Positions 1-8,400 of a stretch of DNA of 64,000 nt are shown here, one piece after another. Each line of letters starts with the position of its first letter. Within the stretch, counting starts at the first letter, position 1. The position numbers and the translations under genes were made by a program. A model generated the notes under the pieces. It was not told the origin of the DNA. It made no database searches and was given only the letters and a program-made list of their open reading frames with translations. The DNA comes from Sporichthya polymorpha DSM 43042 (lineage in GTDB: Bacteria > Actinomycetota > Actinomycetes > Sporichthyales > Sporichthyaceae), in contig NZ_KB913029.1 of assembly GCF_000384115.1 (NCBI RefSeq), positions 3,199,057-3,263,056 of the forward strand, given 5' to 3'.

Positions 1-162
1 GGGGAGAACATCGCGCGGGGCCACACCTCGACCGAGCGGGTCATGACCGCCTGGCTGAAGTCGCCGGGCCACCGCGCGAACATCCTCAACTGCAAGTTCC
101 GCCAGATCGGCGTCGGCCACAACGCGAACGGCAACTACTGGGTCCAGGACTTCGGCTACTGA
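1..162 (+). CDS. CAP-domain (SCP/PR1-like) secreted protein, C-terminal fragment
   Basis: The last 53 residues of a protein whose start lies before the window. The text GENIARG...VMTAWLKSPGHRANILN...VGHN...NYWVQDFG is the typical second half of a bacterial CAP (CAP/SCP/YkwD) domain: the GENI motif, the W-x-x-SPGHR-x-N-ILN helix and the terminal YWVQDFG strand. Such proteins are normally exported, and in bacteria most have no proven enzymatic role. The domain reaches almost to the stop, so nothing follows it. The family call is firm; function is unknown. Confidence 0.9.
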   Translation, partial: GENIARGHTSTERVMTAWLKSPGHRANILNCKFRQIGVGHNANGNYWVQDFGY

Positions 163-299
163 CCCGGGGCCGACCCGGGGCCGATCCCGCGGCAGTGAGG
201 TGAGGTTTCCCATCCCTGCGAGTCCGGTCGCTTTCGTCAGGTCGACCGGCCCCCGACCGATGGGGGTCTGAGGACGGGACAACGCATGGGGAGCCACGG
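163..299. promoter_or_regulatory. Leader region before the LPxTG surface protein
   Basis: This 137-base gap separates the CAP-protein stop from the next start. It contains a duplicated CCGACCCGGGGCC-like segment right after the stop and a CCCCC/GGGGG hairpin at about 251-267 with a GACCGAT loop. The hairpin could end the upstream transcript, but there is no T tract. No convincing -35/-10 pair was recognised. Confidence 0.3.
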
Positions 300-2009
300 A
301 TGGCTGCACAGCGCAGGACGACGACCACCCGCCGGCGCGGGGCGCACCGCCGGTCGCCCGCACGCGTCGGGGCGGGCCGGCGCGCCGTGGCGCTGACGAC
401 CGCCACGGGACTCTCGGCGGCAGGGCTGCTGCTCACCGCGGAGCCGGCGACGGCCGACGACCCGGTCGCCCAGGCCCAGGGGCGATTCCTGTCCGGCAGC
501 GTCCTCGGGACGAACCTGGACAGCCTGCTCGCGGTCCTCCCGGCCGGCGCGACGAACGTCGGGTCGGTCGCGCAGGTGTTCCAGGCCAACCCGCTCGACC
601 TCGACCTGCTCAACTCCATCCCCATCTCCCTCGGCCCGGTCAACCTGCTGGGGTCGAACCCGATCCTGACGCTCGGCGCGGTCGGGCAGTACGCCGAGGC
701 GAACGCCGACGGCAGCGCCCTGGCCGCCGCCGGCGCGGTCACCGACTCCGGCGCCATCGCCGTCGGCGGCGCGGGGGTGCCGCTCGCGAACGCCGCCCTG
801 AACCTGAGCGGTCTGCTCGGCAGCGGCGACACCGGCCTGATCAGCGAACTCGGCCTGAACATCTCCTCGATCGCCGCCCGGGCCGTGCAGGCCGCGGGGG
901 CGGGCGGCGCGCAGTCCGGCACCTACGACATCGCGGACATCAGCCTCGACCTCCGCAGCCCGGCCGTCGCGGACATCCTCGGTGCGCTGCGAACCACTCT
1001 CGCCGGGCTGCAGGTGCCGGTGAACGCGATCGTCGACACGCTCAACCTCCTGCTCGATCCGCTGGACCTCGGCATCGTCGAGATCAGCGGCCTGCCCACG
1101 CTCGTCGACCTCGTCGACGCTCTCGGCACTGTCACCAGCAACGACGGCTCGTTGGACATCAACCTGCTCGAGGGCCGGATCAGTCTGGACGTCGGGCACC
1201 TCGTCGACCTCGCCGGCCCCGATCTGGACTCTCTCGCCCCGAACACCGAGCTGCTGCCGCTGATCACCGCCACGCTCACCACGCAGCTGCTGCCGACGAT
1301 CACCGGGATCCTCAACGACCTGCTCGCGGACATCACCGGGTCGCTGGAGAACCTGACGGTCACGGTGCTGGGCCTGCCGATCGAGGCCGGCACGTTGCTC
1401 TCGGTCGTGACACCGGTCGTGAACCTGGTGACCGGCGCGATCACCAGCGCGGTCGCGGGCCTCAACCCGTTGCTCGACGACACTCTCGCGAACCTGCTGC
1501 CGGGCGTGCTCGGACTGCAGGCCAACGTCCAGGAGACCGCGGACGGCCGGTTCACCCAGTCCGCGCTGCGCGTCGCCGTGCTGCCCGGCGCCCCGTCGGT
1601 CGCGGAGATCAAGCTGGCCTCCGCGACCGTCGGGCCGAACGCCGGCCCGGCGGACCCGGAGCCGACCCCCACGCCGACCCCCACGCCGACCCCCACGCCG
1701 ACCCCCACGCCGACGCCGGGGGACCCGACGCCGACGCCCAGTCCAGACCCGACCCCCATGCCGGACCCGACGCCGACCCCGACGCCCACCCCGACGCCCA
1801 CGCCGTCCGCCGCGCTCCCGGAGTCCCTGGCCCCGGACGCCGCGGACGAGGTGCCCGCGCCGACGGACGAGATGGCCGTCCCCGTGCTCCCGAGCACCGG
1901 AGCCGCCGGGATCGTCCCGATCGGGGCAGCCGGCCTCACGATGCTGGTCGCGGGCGGAGCTCTCAGCGCGGTCCGCTCCCGGCCCCGCGGTCGCCACGCC
2001 CGGCGGTAG
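300..2009 (+). CDS. Choice-of-anchor G family surface protein with PT-rich stalk and LPxTG sorting signal
   Basis: A 569-aa exported protein. Residues 1-53 are a long Arg-rich signal peptide ending ...EPATA. The body starts AQAQGRFLSGSVLGTNLDS and contains NPLDLDLL...LTLGAVGQYAEANADGSA...GAVTDSGAIAVGG, the pattern of the choice-of-anchor G family. Residues 453-502 are an almost pure Pro-Thr stalk encoded by a 6/12-base minisatellite. The C-terminus is a cell-wall sorting signal: LPSTG at 530-534, a hydrophobic stretch and a basic tail. It is probably attached to peptidoglycan by a class E or D-like sortase. The ATG at 300 follows GGGGAGCCACGG. Function of the exposed body is unknown. Confidence 0.85.
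   Translation: MAAQRRTTTTRRRGAHRRSPARVGAGRRAVALTTATGLSAAGLLLTAEPATADDPVAQAQGRFLSGSVLGTNLDSLLAVLPAGATNVGSVAQVFQANPLDLDLLNSIPISLGPVNLLGSNPILTLGAVGQYAEANADGSALAAAGAVTDSGAIAVGGAGVPLANAALNLSGLLGSGDTGLISELGLNISSIAARAVQAAGAGGAQSGTYDIADISLDLRSPAVADILGALRTTLAGLQVPVNAIVDTLNLLLDPLDLGIVEISGLPTLVDLVDALGTVTSNDGSLDINLLEGRISLDVGHLVDLAGPDLDSLAPNTELLPLITATLTTQLLPTITGILNDLLADITGSLENLTVTVLGLPIEAGTLLSVVTPVVNLVTGAITSAVAGLNPLLDDTLANLLPGVLGLQANVQETADGRFTQSALRVAVLPGAPSVAEIKLASATVGPNAGPADPEPTPTPTPTPTPTPTPTPTPGDPTPTPSPDPTPMPDPTPTPTPTPTPTPSAALPESLAPDAADEVPAPTDEMAVPVLPSTGAAGIVPIGAAGLTMLVAGGALSAVRSRPRGRHARR
1660..1806 (+). repeat. Pro-Thr minisatellite (ACGCCGACCCCC-type units)
   Basis: Tandem 6- and 12-base units such as CCGACCCCCACG encode alternating Pro and Thr with occasional Gly/Asp breaks (GDPTPTPSPDPTPMPDP). 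Such arrays change length by slippage, so stalk length may vary between strains without affecting the LPxTG anchor. Confidence 0.9.
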
Positions 2010-2014
2010 TTCCG

Positions 2015-2029
2015 GGGAAATTGGTTCCC
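2015..2029. promoter_or_regulatory. GGGAA-N5-TTCCC palindrome upstream of the ABC exporter
   Basis: GGGAAATTGGTTCCC is a 5-bp inverted repeat around ATTGG. It sits 6 bases after the stop of the surface-protein gene and 65 bases before the drrA-like start. A near-identical palindrome with one less T occurs at 24733-24746 by a GntR gene. It could be an operator; it is too short to be a good terminator. Confidence 0.35.
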
Positions 2030-2093
2030 GTTCTGTCGGTGAGGCGTGATTGGGTACCCCGTGGTCCCCGACCGGCCACACGGCAGGAGAGTC

Positions 2094-3071
2094 ATGACGG
2101 ACATGGTCCGGGCAACCGGCCTGGTCAAGCGGTACAAGACGGTGGAGGCGCTCAGCGGGCTCGACCTGCAGGTGGAGGAGGGCTCGGTCGTCGCCCTGCT
2201 CGGGCCGAACGGCGCGGGCAAGACGACGGCGGTGCGGGTGCTGACCACCCTGCTCGTCCCCGACGCCGGGACGGCGCAGGTCGCCGGCGTCGACGTGCTC
2301 GCCGACCCGGCGGGCGTGCGCGCCCGGATCGGGCTCTCGGGGCAGTACGCCGCGGTCGACGAGCACCTCACCGGCTACGAGAACCTGGAAATGGTCGGCC
2401 GGCTCTACGACCTCGGCCGCGCGCGGGCGCGGGCCCGGGCGCGGGAGCTGATCGAGCGGTTCGGGCTGACCGAGGCGGCCGACCGGCCGACGAAGACCTA
2501 CTCCGGCGGCATGCGACGCCGGCTCGACCTCGCGGGCGCGATCGTGGCGGCGCCGCCGTTGCTGATCCTCGACGAGCCCACGACCGGGCTCGACGTGCGC
2601 AGCCGGCTGCAGCTGTGGGACGTCATCCGCGAACTCGTCGCCGCCGGCACCACGCTGCTGCTGACGACGCAGTACCTGGAGGAGGCCGACCGCCTCGCCG
2701 ACGAGATCGTCGTCATCGACCACGGCAGGGCGATCGCGCGCGGCACCGCCGACCAGCTCAAGGCGCAGACCGGCGGCGAGCGGATCGAGGTGATCCTCGC
2801 CGACTCCTCCCGCCGCGAGAACGCGGAGCGCGTGCTGGCCAAGGTCGCGCGCGGTGAGGTGCAGGTCGACGAGAGCGGCCGCGGTCTCGCCGCCCGCGTC
2901 GACGACGGCGCCCGCTCGCTGCAGCAGGCGCTGCGCGAGTTCGAGTACGCGGGCATCGACGTGCTCGAGATCGGGCTGCGGCGTCCCACCCTCGACGACG
3001 TCTTCCTCGAGCTGACCGGCCACGCCGCGGAGCCTCCTGCCGATGCCGCGACCGAGGGGGTGGCGTCGTGA
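2094..3071 (+). CDS. ABC transporter ATP-binding protein, DrrA (daunorubicin resistance) type
   Basis: A 325-aa ATPase. Walker A GPNGAGKTT lies at about 37-45, signature YSGGM at about 137-141 and Walker B LLILDEPTTGLD just after 155. The C-terminal extension with the RPTLDDVFLELTG motif is typical of DrrA exporter ATPases. The ATG at 2094 is chosen because GGCAGGAGAG lies 5-10 bases upstream; earlier in-frame starts lack this. Its stop overlaps the start of the permease gene (GTGA), so the two are translationally coupled and should form one drug, lipid or glycolipid exporter. Substrate is unknown. Confidence 0.92.
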   Translation: MTDMVRATGLVKRYKTVEALSGLDLQVEEGSVVALLGPNGAGKTTAVRVLTTLLVPDAGTAQVAGVDVLADPAGVRARIGLSGQYAAVDEHLTGYENLEMVGRLYDLGRARARARARELIERFGLTEAADRPTKTYSGGMRRRLDLAGAIVAAPPLLILDEPTTGLDVRSRLQLWDVIRELVAAGTTLLLTTQYLEEADRLADEIVVIDHGRAIARGTADQLKAQTGGERIEVILADSSRRENAERVLAKVARGEVQVDESGRGLAARVDDGARSLQQALREFEYAGIDVLEIGLRRPTLDDVFLELTGHAAEPPADAATEGVAS

Positions 3072-3892
3072 CTGCCACCTCGACGACGTCGGGCCCGGTT
3101 CGCATCGCGCGCGACGGCTGGGTGGTCGCCCGCCGCAACGTCATCAAGATCATGCGGGTGCCGGAGATCCTGGTCTTCGTCCTGATCTCGCCGATCATGT
3201 TCGTGCTGCTGTTCGCGTACGTCTTCGGCGGCGCCATCGACGTGCCCGGCGACGTGGACTACAAGGAGTTCCTGGTCCCCGGGATCTTCGCCCAGACCGT
3301 CGTGTTCGGCGCGACGTTCACCGGGGCCGGTCTCGCCGAGGACATGCAGAAGGGCATCATCGACCGCTTCCGGTCGCTGCCGATGTCGCGGTCCGCGGTG
3401 CTGGTCGGGCGGACGGCGTCGGACGTCATCTACAACGTCCTGTCGCTGGCGATCATGGCGCTGACAGGTCTGCTCGTCGGCTGGCGGATCCGCGACGGCA
3501 TCCTCGACGCGGCGCTGGCGTTCGGAGTCCTGCTCGTGTTCGCCTACGCGATCAGCTGGGTGATGGGCTGGGTCGGGCTGCTGGTGCCGAGCCCCGAGGT
3601 CGTCAACAACGCCTCGTTCATCGTGATCATGCCGCTGACGTTCGTCTCGAACGTGTTCGTGCCGACCGAGTCGTTCGACGGCCCGCTGCGCACATTCGTC
3701 GAGTGGAATCCGGTGTCGACGGTCGCGCAGGCGTGCCGCGAGCTGTTCGGCAACACGGCGCCCGACGTCGTCACGCCGGACAGCTGGGCCATGGAGAACC
3801 CGGTGATCTACACCCTGCTGTGGTCGGTGGCGATCGTCGCGATCTTCGCGCCCCTGTCGGTGCGTCAGTACGTGCGGGCATCGAGCCGCTGA
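3068..3892 (+). CDS. ABC-2 type permease, DrrB family
   Basis: A 274-aa membrane protein with about six hydrophobic segments (LVFVLISPIMFVLLFAYVFGG is the first). It has the DrrB-family block YKEFLVPGIFAQTVVFGATFTGAGLAEDMQKGIIDRFRSLP and the later PLTFVSNVFVPTESF...WNPVSTVAQACRELFGN segment. The start is a GTG overlapping the ATPase stop by 4 bases. It is the membrane partner of the preceding ATPase. The next gene converges on it with only 7 bases between the stops. Confidence 0.92.
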   Translation: MTATSTTSGPVRIARDGWVVARRNVIKIMRVPEILVFVLISPIMFVLLFAYVFGGAIDVPGDVDYKEFLVPGIFAQTVVFGATFTGAGLAEDMQKGIIDRFRSLPMSRSAVLVGRTASDVIYNVLSLAIMALTGLLVGWRIRDGILDAALAFGVLLVFAYAISWVMGWVGLLVPSPEVVNNASFIVIMPLTFVSNVFVPTESFDGPLRTFVEWNPVSTVAQACRELFGNTAPDVVTPDSWAMENPVIYTLLWSVAIVAIFAPLSVRQYVRASSR

Positions 3893-3899
3893 GGCGGCG

Positions 3900-4382
3900 T
3901 CAGCCGGCGAGGGCCTTCTCGATGTCGGCCGTCAGCTTCTCGGGCTTGGTGGTCGGGCCGTAGCGCTCGACCACCTGCCCGTCCCGGCCGACGAGGAACT
4001 TCGTGAAGTTCCACTTGATCTTCTCGCCGAGCAGGCCGCCCTTCTGCTTGCGCAGCCAGTCGAAGAGCGGGTGGGCGTCGGAGCCGTTGACGGCGACCTT
4101 CTCCATCATCTGGAAGGTGACGCCGTAGTTGCGCGAGCAGAACTCGCCGATCTCGGTGGAGTCGCCCGGCTCCTGGTGGCCGAACTGGTTACAGGGAAAT
4201 CCCAGGATCACCAGACCCTGCGGCCCGTAGGCCTCGTGGAGTTCCTGGAGCCCGGCGTACTGCGGTGTGAACCCGCACTTGGAGGCGGTGTTCACGACGA
4301 GCACGACCTGCCCGGCGTAGTCGGCGAGGGACTTGTCCTCGCCGTCGAGGGTGCGGGCGGTGAAGTCGGTCAGGGCGGTCAT
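3900..4382 (-). CDS. Glutathione peroxidase family protein (Cys-type, probably thioredoxin-dependent)
   Basis: 160 aa. The peroxidatic Cys36 lies in NTASKCGFTPQY, Gln/Gly in FPCNQFGHQEPG at 62-73, and Trp-Asn in KWNFTKFLV at about 123-131. This is the Cys-Gln-Trp-Asn arrangement of monomeric, non-selenium glutathione peroxidases. These in actinobacteria usually use thioredoxin rather than glutathione to reduce peroxides. The ATG at 4382 is preceded (reverse strand) by CGAGGAGGGTTC, a strong ribosome site; longer frames upstream are not needed. It is divergent from tspO, and the two could share oxidative or envelope stress control. Confidence 0.93.
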   Translation of the reverse strand: MTALTDFTARTLDGEDKSLADYAGQVVLVVNTASKCGFTPQYAGLQELHEAYGPQGLVILGFPCNQFGHQEPGDSTEIGEFCSRNYGVTFQMMEKVAVNGSDAHPLFDWLRKQKGGLLGEKIKWNFTKFLVGRDGQVVERYGPTTKPEKLTADIEKALAG

Positions 4383-4470
4383 GAACCCTCCTCGCGGTGT
4401 CGTGGCTCTCATTCTTCGTTGCCGGCCCCGCCGCGGGTGGGTCGGGGCCGGTTCGGGGAAGGGGAGGGCC
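4383..4470. promoter_or_regulatory. Divergent promoter region between glutathione peroxidase and TspO genes
   Basis: An 88-base gap between the divergent starts holds ribosome sites at both ends (GGAGGGT for the minus gene, GGGGAAGGGGAGG for the plus gene). The short AT-richer stretch CTCATTCTTCGTTG near 4410-4423 is the only candidate core promoter. No palindrome was seen. Confidence 0.3.
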
Positions 4471-4995
4471 ATGGCCTCCACTGCCCAGGTGACCTCGACG
4501 GCGCCCCCGCCCGCCGGCCGGCGGGCCGGCCTCGACCTCGGCGTGCTCGTGCTGTCCCTGCTCCTGGTCGCGGCCGTGGCCGTCTCCGGCGCGTTGATCA
4601 ACGCGGGGGAGACCGACGGCTGGTACGCCGAGGCGGACAAGCCGCCGGCGACGCCGCCGGGCTGGCTGTTCGGGCCGGTCTGGTCGATCCTCTACACCTC
4701 GATGGCCGTCGCCGCCTGGTTGGTCTGGCGGTCGAGCGGCTTCACCGGGGCCCGCACCGCCCTCGGCCTCTACGCCGTCCAGCTCGCGCTCAACGCCGCC
4801 TGGACGCCGGTGTTCTTCGGTGCGGAGCGACTGTTCGTGGGCCTCGTGATCGTGTTGGCCCTGGACCTCGCGATCCTCGCCACCGCGGGGGCCTTCCGCC
4901 GGCACAGCCGGACGGCCGCGCTGCTGCTCGTGCCCTACCTGGCGTGGACGCTGTTCGCCACCTACCTCAACGCGGGAGTCGCGGCGCTGAACTGA
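4471..4995 (+). CDS. tspO: TspO/MBR family membrane protein
   Basis: 174 aa with a short Pro/Ala-rich lead and five predicted membrane helices. Family landmarks are WYAEADKPPATPPGWLFGPVWSILYTSMAVAAWLVW, LNAAWTPVFFG and a last helix YLAWTLFATYLNAGVAALN. TspO proteins bind tetrapyrroles and related ligands and are linked to stress responses. The ATG at 4471 follows GGGGAAGGGGAGGGCC. The 3' end overlaps the converging hydrolase gene by 29 bases. Confidence 0.92.
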   Translation: MASTAQVTSTAPPPAGRRAGLDLGVLVLSLLLVAAVAVSGALINAGETDGWYAEADKPPATPPGWLFGPVWSILYTSMAVAAWLVWRSSGFTGARTALGLYAVQLALNAAWTPVFFGAERLFVGLVIVLALDLAILATAGAFRRHSRTAALLLVPYLAWTLFATYLNAGVAALN

Positions 4996-6034
4996 CGGAC
5001 GGGACCTCGACCGTCACCGCTTGACCCCACGGCCCGGTCATCGTGCCGCGCACCAGTCGCAGGCGGACGTCGTAGACGCCGCCGCGCTCCAGCGCGAACT
5101 GCGCCGACTGGCCTCGTTCCTTCGTGACCACCGGCGCCGGGGCGTCGATGCGCCGGACCTGGACGGAAGCGCTGGTGACGGCCTGCGGGGACCATCGGAC
5201 GGTGACCGTGCGGCCGGCGAGCGTCACCTCCGGCCGCTGGGTGAAGGTCCACCGGGTGGCGATCGGAATCTGCGGATCCGTCGGCAGGACCCCGACGCGG
5301 GCGAGCTCCTCGGCGATCCGGCGCGCGATCAGGCCCTCGCTGGCCGGCGTCGGGTGCAGGCCGTCCCAGGTGTGCTCCGCCGGCGACCAGCCCTGGTTCG
5401 TCCGTGCGACGGTGACCGGCGATCGGCGGGTGGAGAGCCGGGTGGCGAGGCGGGGGAGCCGGGCGTTGTAGTCCGCGACGCCGGCGTTGATCCGGTCGCG
5501 GTCGGCGACGCGGTCGGCGGGCAGCAGCGGCGAGATCACGATGCGCACGTCGCGCTTGGCCGCCCGCACCTGCTTCACCCAGGCGCGCAGCGAGGACTCG
5601 ATCTGGTCGGCCGTCTGGCCGTGGCGCAGGTCGTTGATCCCCGCCTCGAGGACGATGACGTCGGGCTGGTGCCGGCCGACCTCGGCCCCGATCGCCCCGA
5701 CCATTTCCCGCAGCTGCCAGCCGGCGCGCGAGAAGTGGTCCTGGTCGAAGGCGGGGTCGGCGTAGGCCGCGGCCGCGAACTCGATCGGCTTGTACGGCGA
5801 GGTCCACGACCCGACGAAGTCGAACGGCTTGGCCTGGAGCCGGAACTCCTGGGCGAGCCGGTAGCGCCAGGTGTAGTCCCCGTGGCTGCCGTGGGTGATC
5901 GAGTCGCCGGTCAGCAGCAGCCGCACCGGTTGGTTGCCCGCCCGCGCCGGGGCGGCGTTGATGGTGGCGGGACCGACAGTGAGGGCACCGAACGCTGTGA
6001 CGGCGGCGAGGAGGCCGAAGCCGATCCGGGACAC
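4967..6034 (-). CDS. Secreted SGNH/GDSL-type esterase with C-terminal fibronectin-like domain
   Basis: 355 aa from a GTG start at 6034, chosen because it opens directly onto a signal peptide (VSRIGFGLLAAVTAFG...NAAPARA). SGNH landmarks: GDSITHG with nucleophile Ser45, the oxyanion block GINDLRHG (about 132-139) and the Asp-x-x-His pair in WDGLHP (Asp224, His227). Residues from about 255 on (RWTFTQRPEVTLAGRTVTVRWSP...VQVRRI) look like a beta-sandwich domain. It probably deacylates an extracellular carbohydrate or lipid. It is divergent from the alpha/beta hydrolase pair that follows. Confidence 0.85.
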   Translation of the reverse strand: MSRIGFGLLAAVTAFGALTVGPATINAAPARAGNQPVRLLLTGDSITHGSHGDYTWRYRLAQEFRLQAKPFDFVGSWTSPYKPIEFAAAAYADPAFDQDHFSRAGWQLREMVGAIGAEVGRHQPDVIVLEAGINDLRHGQTADQIESSLRAWVKQVRAAKRDVRIVISPLLPADRVADRDRINAGVADYNARLPRLATRLSTRRSPVTVARTNQGWSPAEHTWDGLHPTPASEGLIARRIAEELARVGVLPTDPQIPIATRWTFTQRPEVTLAGRTVTVRWSPQAVTSASVQVRRIDAPAPVVTKERGQSAQFALERGGVYDVRLRLVRGTMTGPWGQAVTVEVPSVSSAPRLPR

Positions 6035-6202
6035 GCGGCGATGGTAGGTGCCGAATGCGGCGAAGTGATCATGCTTCCGCTGAAAAGGTGGCCGGAAACC
6101 TGCGAAGCCGCTGAGAAGGCGGCTCCGGACGACGGGCGAACGCCGGGCGAACGGCGGGCGAAGCTGCCGGATCCGGGGCCGTCCGCCGCCGGATCGGGCA
6201 GG
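6035..6202. promoter_or_regulatory. Divergent promoter region between two secreted hydrolases
   Basis: A 168-base gap. At 6068-6079 the segment GATCATGCTTCC resembles the AATCATNTNC element found in front of several catabolic genes in this window, with mismatches. Downstream is a run of GGCGAACGCCGGGCGAACGGCGGGCGAA, a degenerate 9/10-base direct repeat at about 6135-6162. No clear -35/-10 pair. Confidence 0.3.
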
Positions 6203-7237
6203 ATGTGCGGTGTGTCGACGTTTCGCCCGGGTCCGGTTCGGCTCGCTGCGGTCACCCTGACCGCGGCGTTGTCGGTGTCCGCGGTGCACACCTCCGCGAC
6301 GGCCGGACCTGCGGCGGACCCCCGGCCGACGTACGGGTCGGAGGAGGTCCCGACCGGGGAGACCCCGGGTACTCCCGAGTCCGGGTTCGCCGGCGACTCG
6401 ACGAAGGCGCCGATGATCGTGATGCAGGCGGAGGACTTCGGCCAGGTCGCGGCGCGGACCGGCGTCGGCCTGAAGACCTACGTCGTCTCCGAGGGGTTCG
6501 GCAATGCCCGCACCCTCGACGTCTACACACCCCGCAAGTTCCGCAACAAGACGGGTCGCCAGGTCCGGACCGTGATTCTGGTGCACGGCGGCGCGTGGCA
6601 GAAGGGCGACCGCACGGACCTCGAGGAACACGCGGTGGAGCTCGCGCAGCTCGGGTTCGTCGTCGTCTCCGTGAACTACCGGCTCGCGACCGAGGCTCCG
6701 TGGTCGGCGCAGCGCAACGACGTCAACGCCGCCATCAAGTTCGTCCGGCAGAACGCGAAGAAGCTCAACGTCGACAACAAGCGGACCGTCCTGCTCGGCT
6801 CGTCCGCCGGGGGGCAGATCGCGGCCGCCGTCGCCACGAGCGGCGCGGGTCGGAAGCGGTTCCGTGGCCTGGTCACGCTTTCCGGGCTGGTGAACCCGCT
6901 CTACATGGCGCGGAACAACCCCGGTTACTCCAACGCGGTCATCCCGACGATGTTGCTGCGATGCCTGCCGATCACCTGCCTGGACAAGTACAAGTCCGCG
7001 ACGGCGATCCACCACCTGGACAAGAAGGACCCGCCGACCCTGATGTTCCACTCGGAGCGTGAGGTGTGGTGGGGGCCCGAGCAGGCGCAGCAGTTCGTGA
7101 AGAAGGCCAAGCGCGTCGGCGTCCCGGCGAGGCTCGTCGTGCTGCCGGGCCGAACCCACGGGATCGACGCGTGGTGGAAGATCTTCCCGACCCTGAAGAA
7201 GTGGCTCTTCGAACGGCTGGGGACTCAGGACCGCTGA
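6203..7237 (+). CDS. Secreted alpha/beta hydrolase (BD-FAE / carboxylesterase-like), copy 1
   Basis: 344 aa. The N-terminal 35 residues form a signal peptide. The hydrolase core starts near TYVVSEGFGNARTLDVYTPR and has the oxyanion motif HGGAW at 128-132 and GxSxG as GSSAG with nucleophile Ser201. The catalytic His is in LPGRTHGIDAWWK near the C-terminus. The family cleaves small or feruloyl-type esters. An in-frame GTG at 6212 has better spacing from GGGCAGG and may be the true start (341 aa). The next gene is a clear tandem paralogue. Confidence 0.85.
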   Translation: MCGVSTFRPGPVRLAAVTLTAALSVSAVHTSATAGPAADPRPTYGSEEVPTGETPGTPESGFAGDSTKAPMIVMQAEDFGQVAARTGVGLKTYVVSEGFGNARTLDVYTPRKFRNKTGRQVRTVILVHGGAWQKGDRTDLEEHAVELAQLGFVVVSVNYRLATEAPWSAQRNDVNAAIKFVRQNAKKLNVDNKRTVLLGSSAGGQIAAAVATSGAGRKRFRGLVTLSGLVNPLYMARNNPGYSNAVIPTMLLRCLPITCLDKYKSATAIHHLDKKDPPTLMFHSEREVWWGPEQAQQFVKKAKRVGVPARLVVLPGRTHGIDAWWKIFPTLKKWLFERLGTQDR

Positions 7238-7241
7238 GCGC

Positions 7242-7266
7242 AGATGTCCCGATACGCCGGACATCT
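7242..7266. terminator. Hairpin after the first alpha/beta hydrolase gene
   Basis: AGATGTCC and GGACATCT form a perfect 8-bp stem around a 9-base loop, starting 4 bases after the stop codon. There is no T tract, so if it terminates transcription it is of the hairpin-only type common in actinobacteria. Confidence 0.5.
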
Positions 7267-7289
7267 CCCGGGTCCGTTCGGCTGATGTG

Positions 7290-7303
7290 CCCGCGAAAGC
7301 GGG
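7290..7303. terminator. Short GC hairpin with GAAA tetraloop
   Basis: CCCGC-GAAA-GCGGG forms a 5-bp stem closed by a stable GNRA tetraloop, 53 bases after the stop of the first hydrolase and 48 before the second. It could help termination or stabilise an mRNA end between the tandem genes. Confidence 0.4.
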
Positions 7304-7350
7304 ACGATTGCGCGCACCGCCCGCCACCATGACGGCGGGGGTGTTCAGGG

Positions 7351-8388
7351 GTGGGCACGACAGCAGGACTGCGTCAGGCCTGGGTGGCCGTCATCGCGCT
7401 GGCGACGGCGCTGTCGCTTCTGGTCGGGTCGGACGACTCTCCGGCCGCCGCGGGTGAGACTGCGCCCGGGCAGGTGGTCGTGGCCGAGACGGTCGCGAGC
7501 CAGACCTCCACCGGTCCCACCGACTCCACCGACTCCACCGACTCCGACCTCGACGCGGCTCCCGAGCCGCTCCCGCTCCCGCCCGTCACCACTCCGCCCG
7601 ACTTCGGGCTGATCGCGTCCAGGGCCGGCGTGCGGGTGAAGACCCACGTCGTCTCGGAGGAGTACGGCAACGCGCGCACGCTCGACGTCTACACGCCTCG
7701 TGCGTTGCGCGGCCGGACCGGGCAGGCGACGCCGACGATCGTCCTCGTCCACGGCGGGGGCTGGGTCAAGGGCGACCGGACGGACCTGGAGAAGCAGGCG
7801 GTGCAGCTCACGCAGCTCGGCTACGTGGCGGTGTCGGTGAACTACCGCCTCGCCCAGCACGGAACGGCGGACCAGCAGCGCGCGGACGTCGAGGCGGCGA
7901 TCGCGTACGTGCGGAAGAACGCGTCGCGGCTGAACGTCGACCCGAAGCGCATGGTTCTGGTCGGCAGCTCGGCCGGTGGGCAGATCGCGGCGAGTGTGGC
8001 CACGGCGGGCACCGGCCCGAACCGATTCCGCGGGCTCGTCACTCTGTCCGGGCTCCTCGACCCCTTCTACATGGTCGGTGCCAACCCGGCTTACAGCAGC
8101 GGCGTGGTCCCCAACCTGCTGCTCCGCTGCCTGCCGACGGAGTGTCCCGACGAGTACCGGGCCGCCTCGGCGCTCAACCAACTCGACCGAACTGACCCAC
8201 CGTCACTGCTGTTCCACTCCGCGAAGGAGAAGTCCTGGGGGCCGGAGCAGGCCGAGGCGTTCCAGCGCGCCGCCCATCGCGTCGGCGTCGACTCACACCT
8301 GGTCGTGCTCCCGGGCCGCAAGCACGGCATCGCCCTGTGGAACCAGGTCTTCCCGCTTTTGCGGGACTGGCTGGCCCAGCGCCTGTAG
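7351..8388 (+). CDS. Secreted alpha/beta hydrolase, tandem paralogue (copy 2)
   Basis: 345 aa from a GTG start preceded by TTCAGGG. It has a signal peptide over about the first 35 residues and a low-complexity Thr/Ser/Asp linker. The core matches the upstream gene motif for motif: HGGGW 134-138, GSSAGG with Ser207, the RCLPT-EC pair and a terminal LPGRKHG with the catalytic His. The two copies differ mainly in the linker. A local duplication is the simplest origin; different linkers suggest different surface reach. Its 3' end faces a converging gene across a repeat cluster. Confidence 0.87.
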   Translation: MGTTAGLRQAWVAVIALATALSLLVGSDDSPAAAGETAPGQVVVAETVASQTSTGPTDSTDSTDSDLDAAPEPLPLPPVTTPPDFGLIASRAGVRVKTHVVSEEYGNARTLDVYTPRALRGRTGQATPTIVLVHGGGWVKGDRTDLEKQAVQLTQLGYVAVSVNYRLAQHGTADQQRADVEAAIAYVRKNASRLNVDPKRMVLVGSSAGGQIAASVATAGTGPNRFRGLVTLSGLLDPFYMVGANPAYSSGVVPNLLLRCLPTECPDEYRAASALNQLDRTDPPSLLFHSAKEKSWGPEQAEAFQRAAHRVGVDSHLVVLPGRKHGIALWNQVFPLLRDWLAQRL

Positions 8389-8400
8389 ACCACACCTGCG

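Noticed and set aside
237-3023. Very long minus-strand open frame opposite the surface protein and ABC exporter
   Set aside because: It is rich in Arg/Gly/Asp/Val repeats with no domain, and the plus strand has clear genes with family motifs. GC-rich DNA leaves such antisense frames open.
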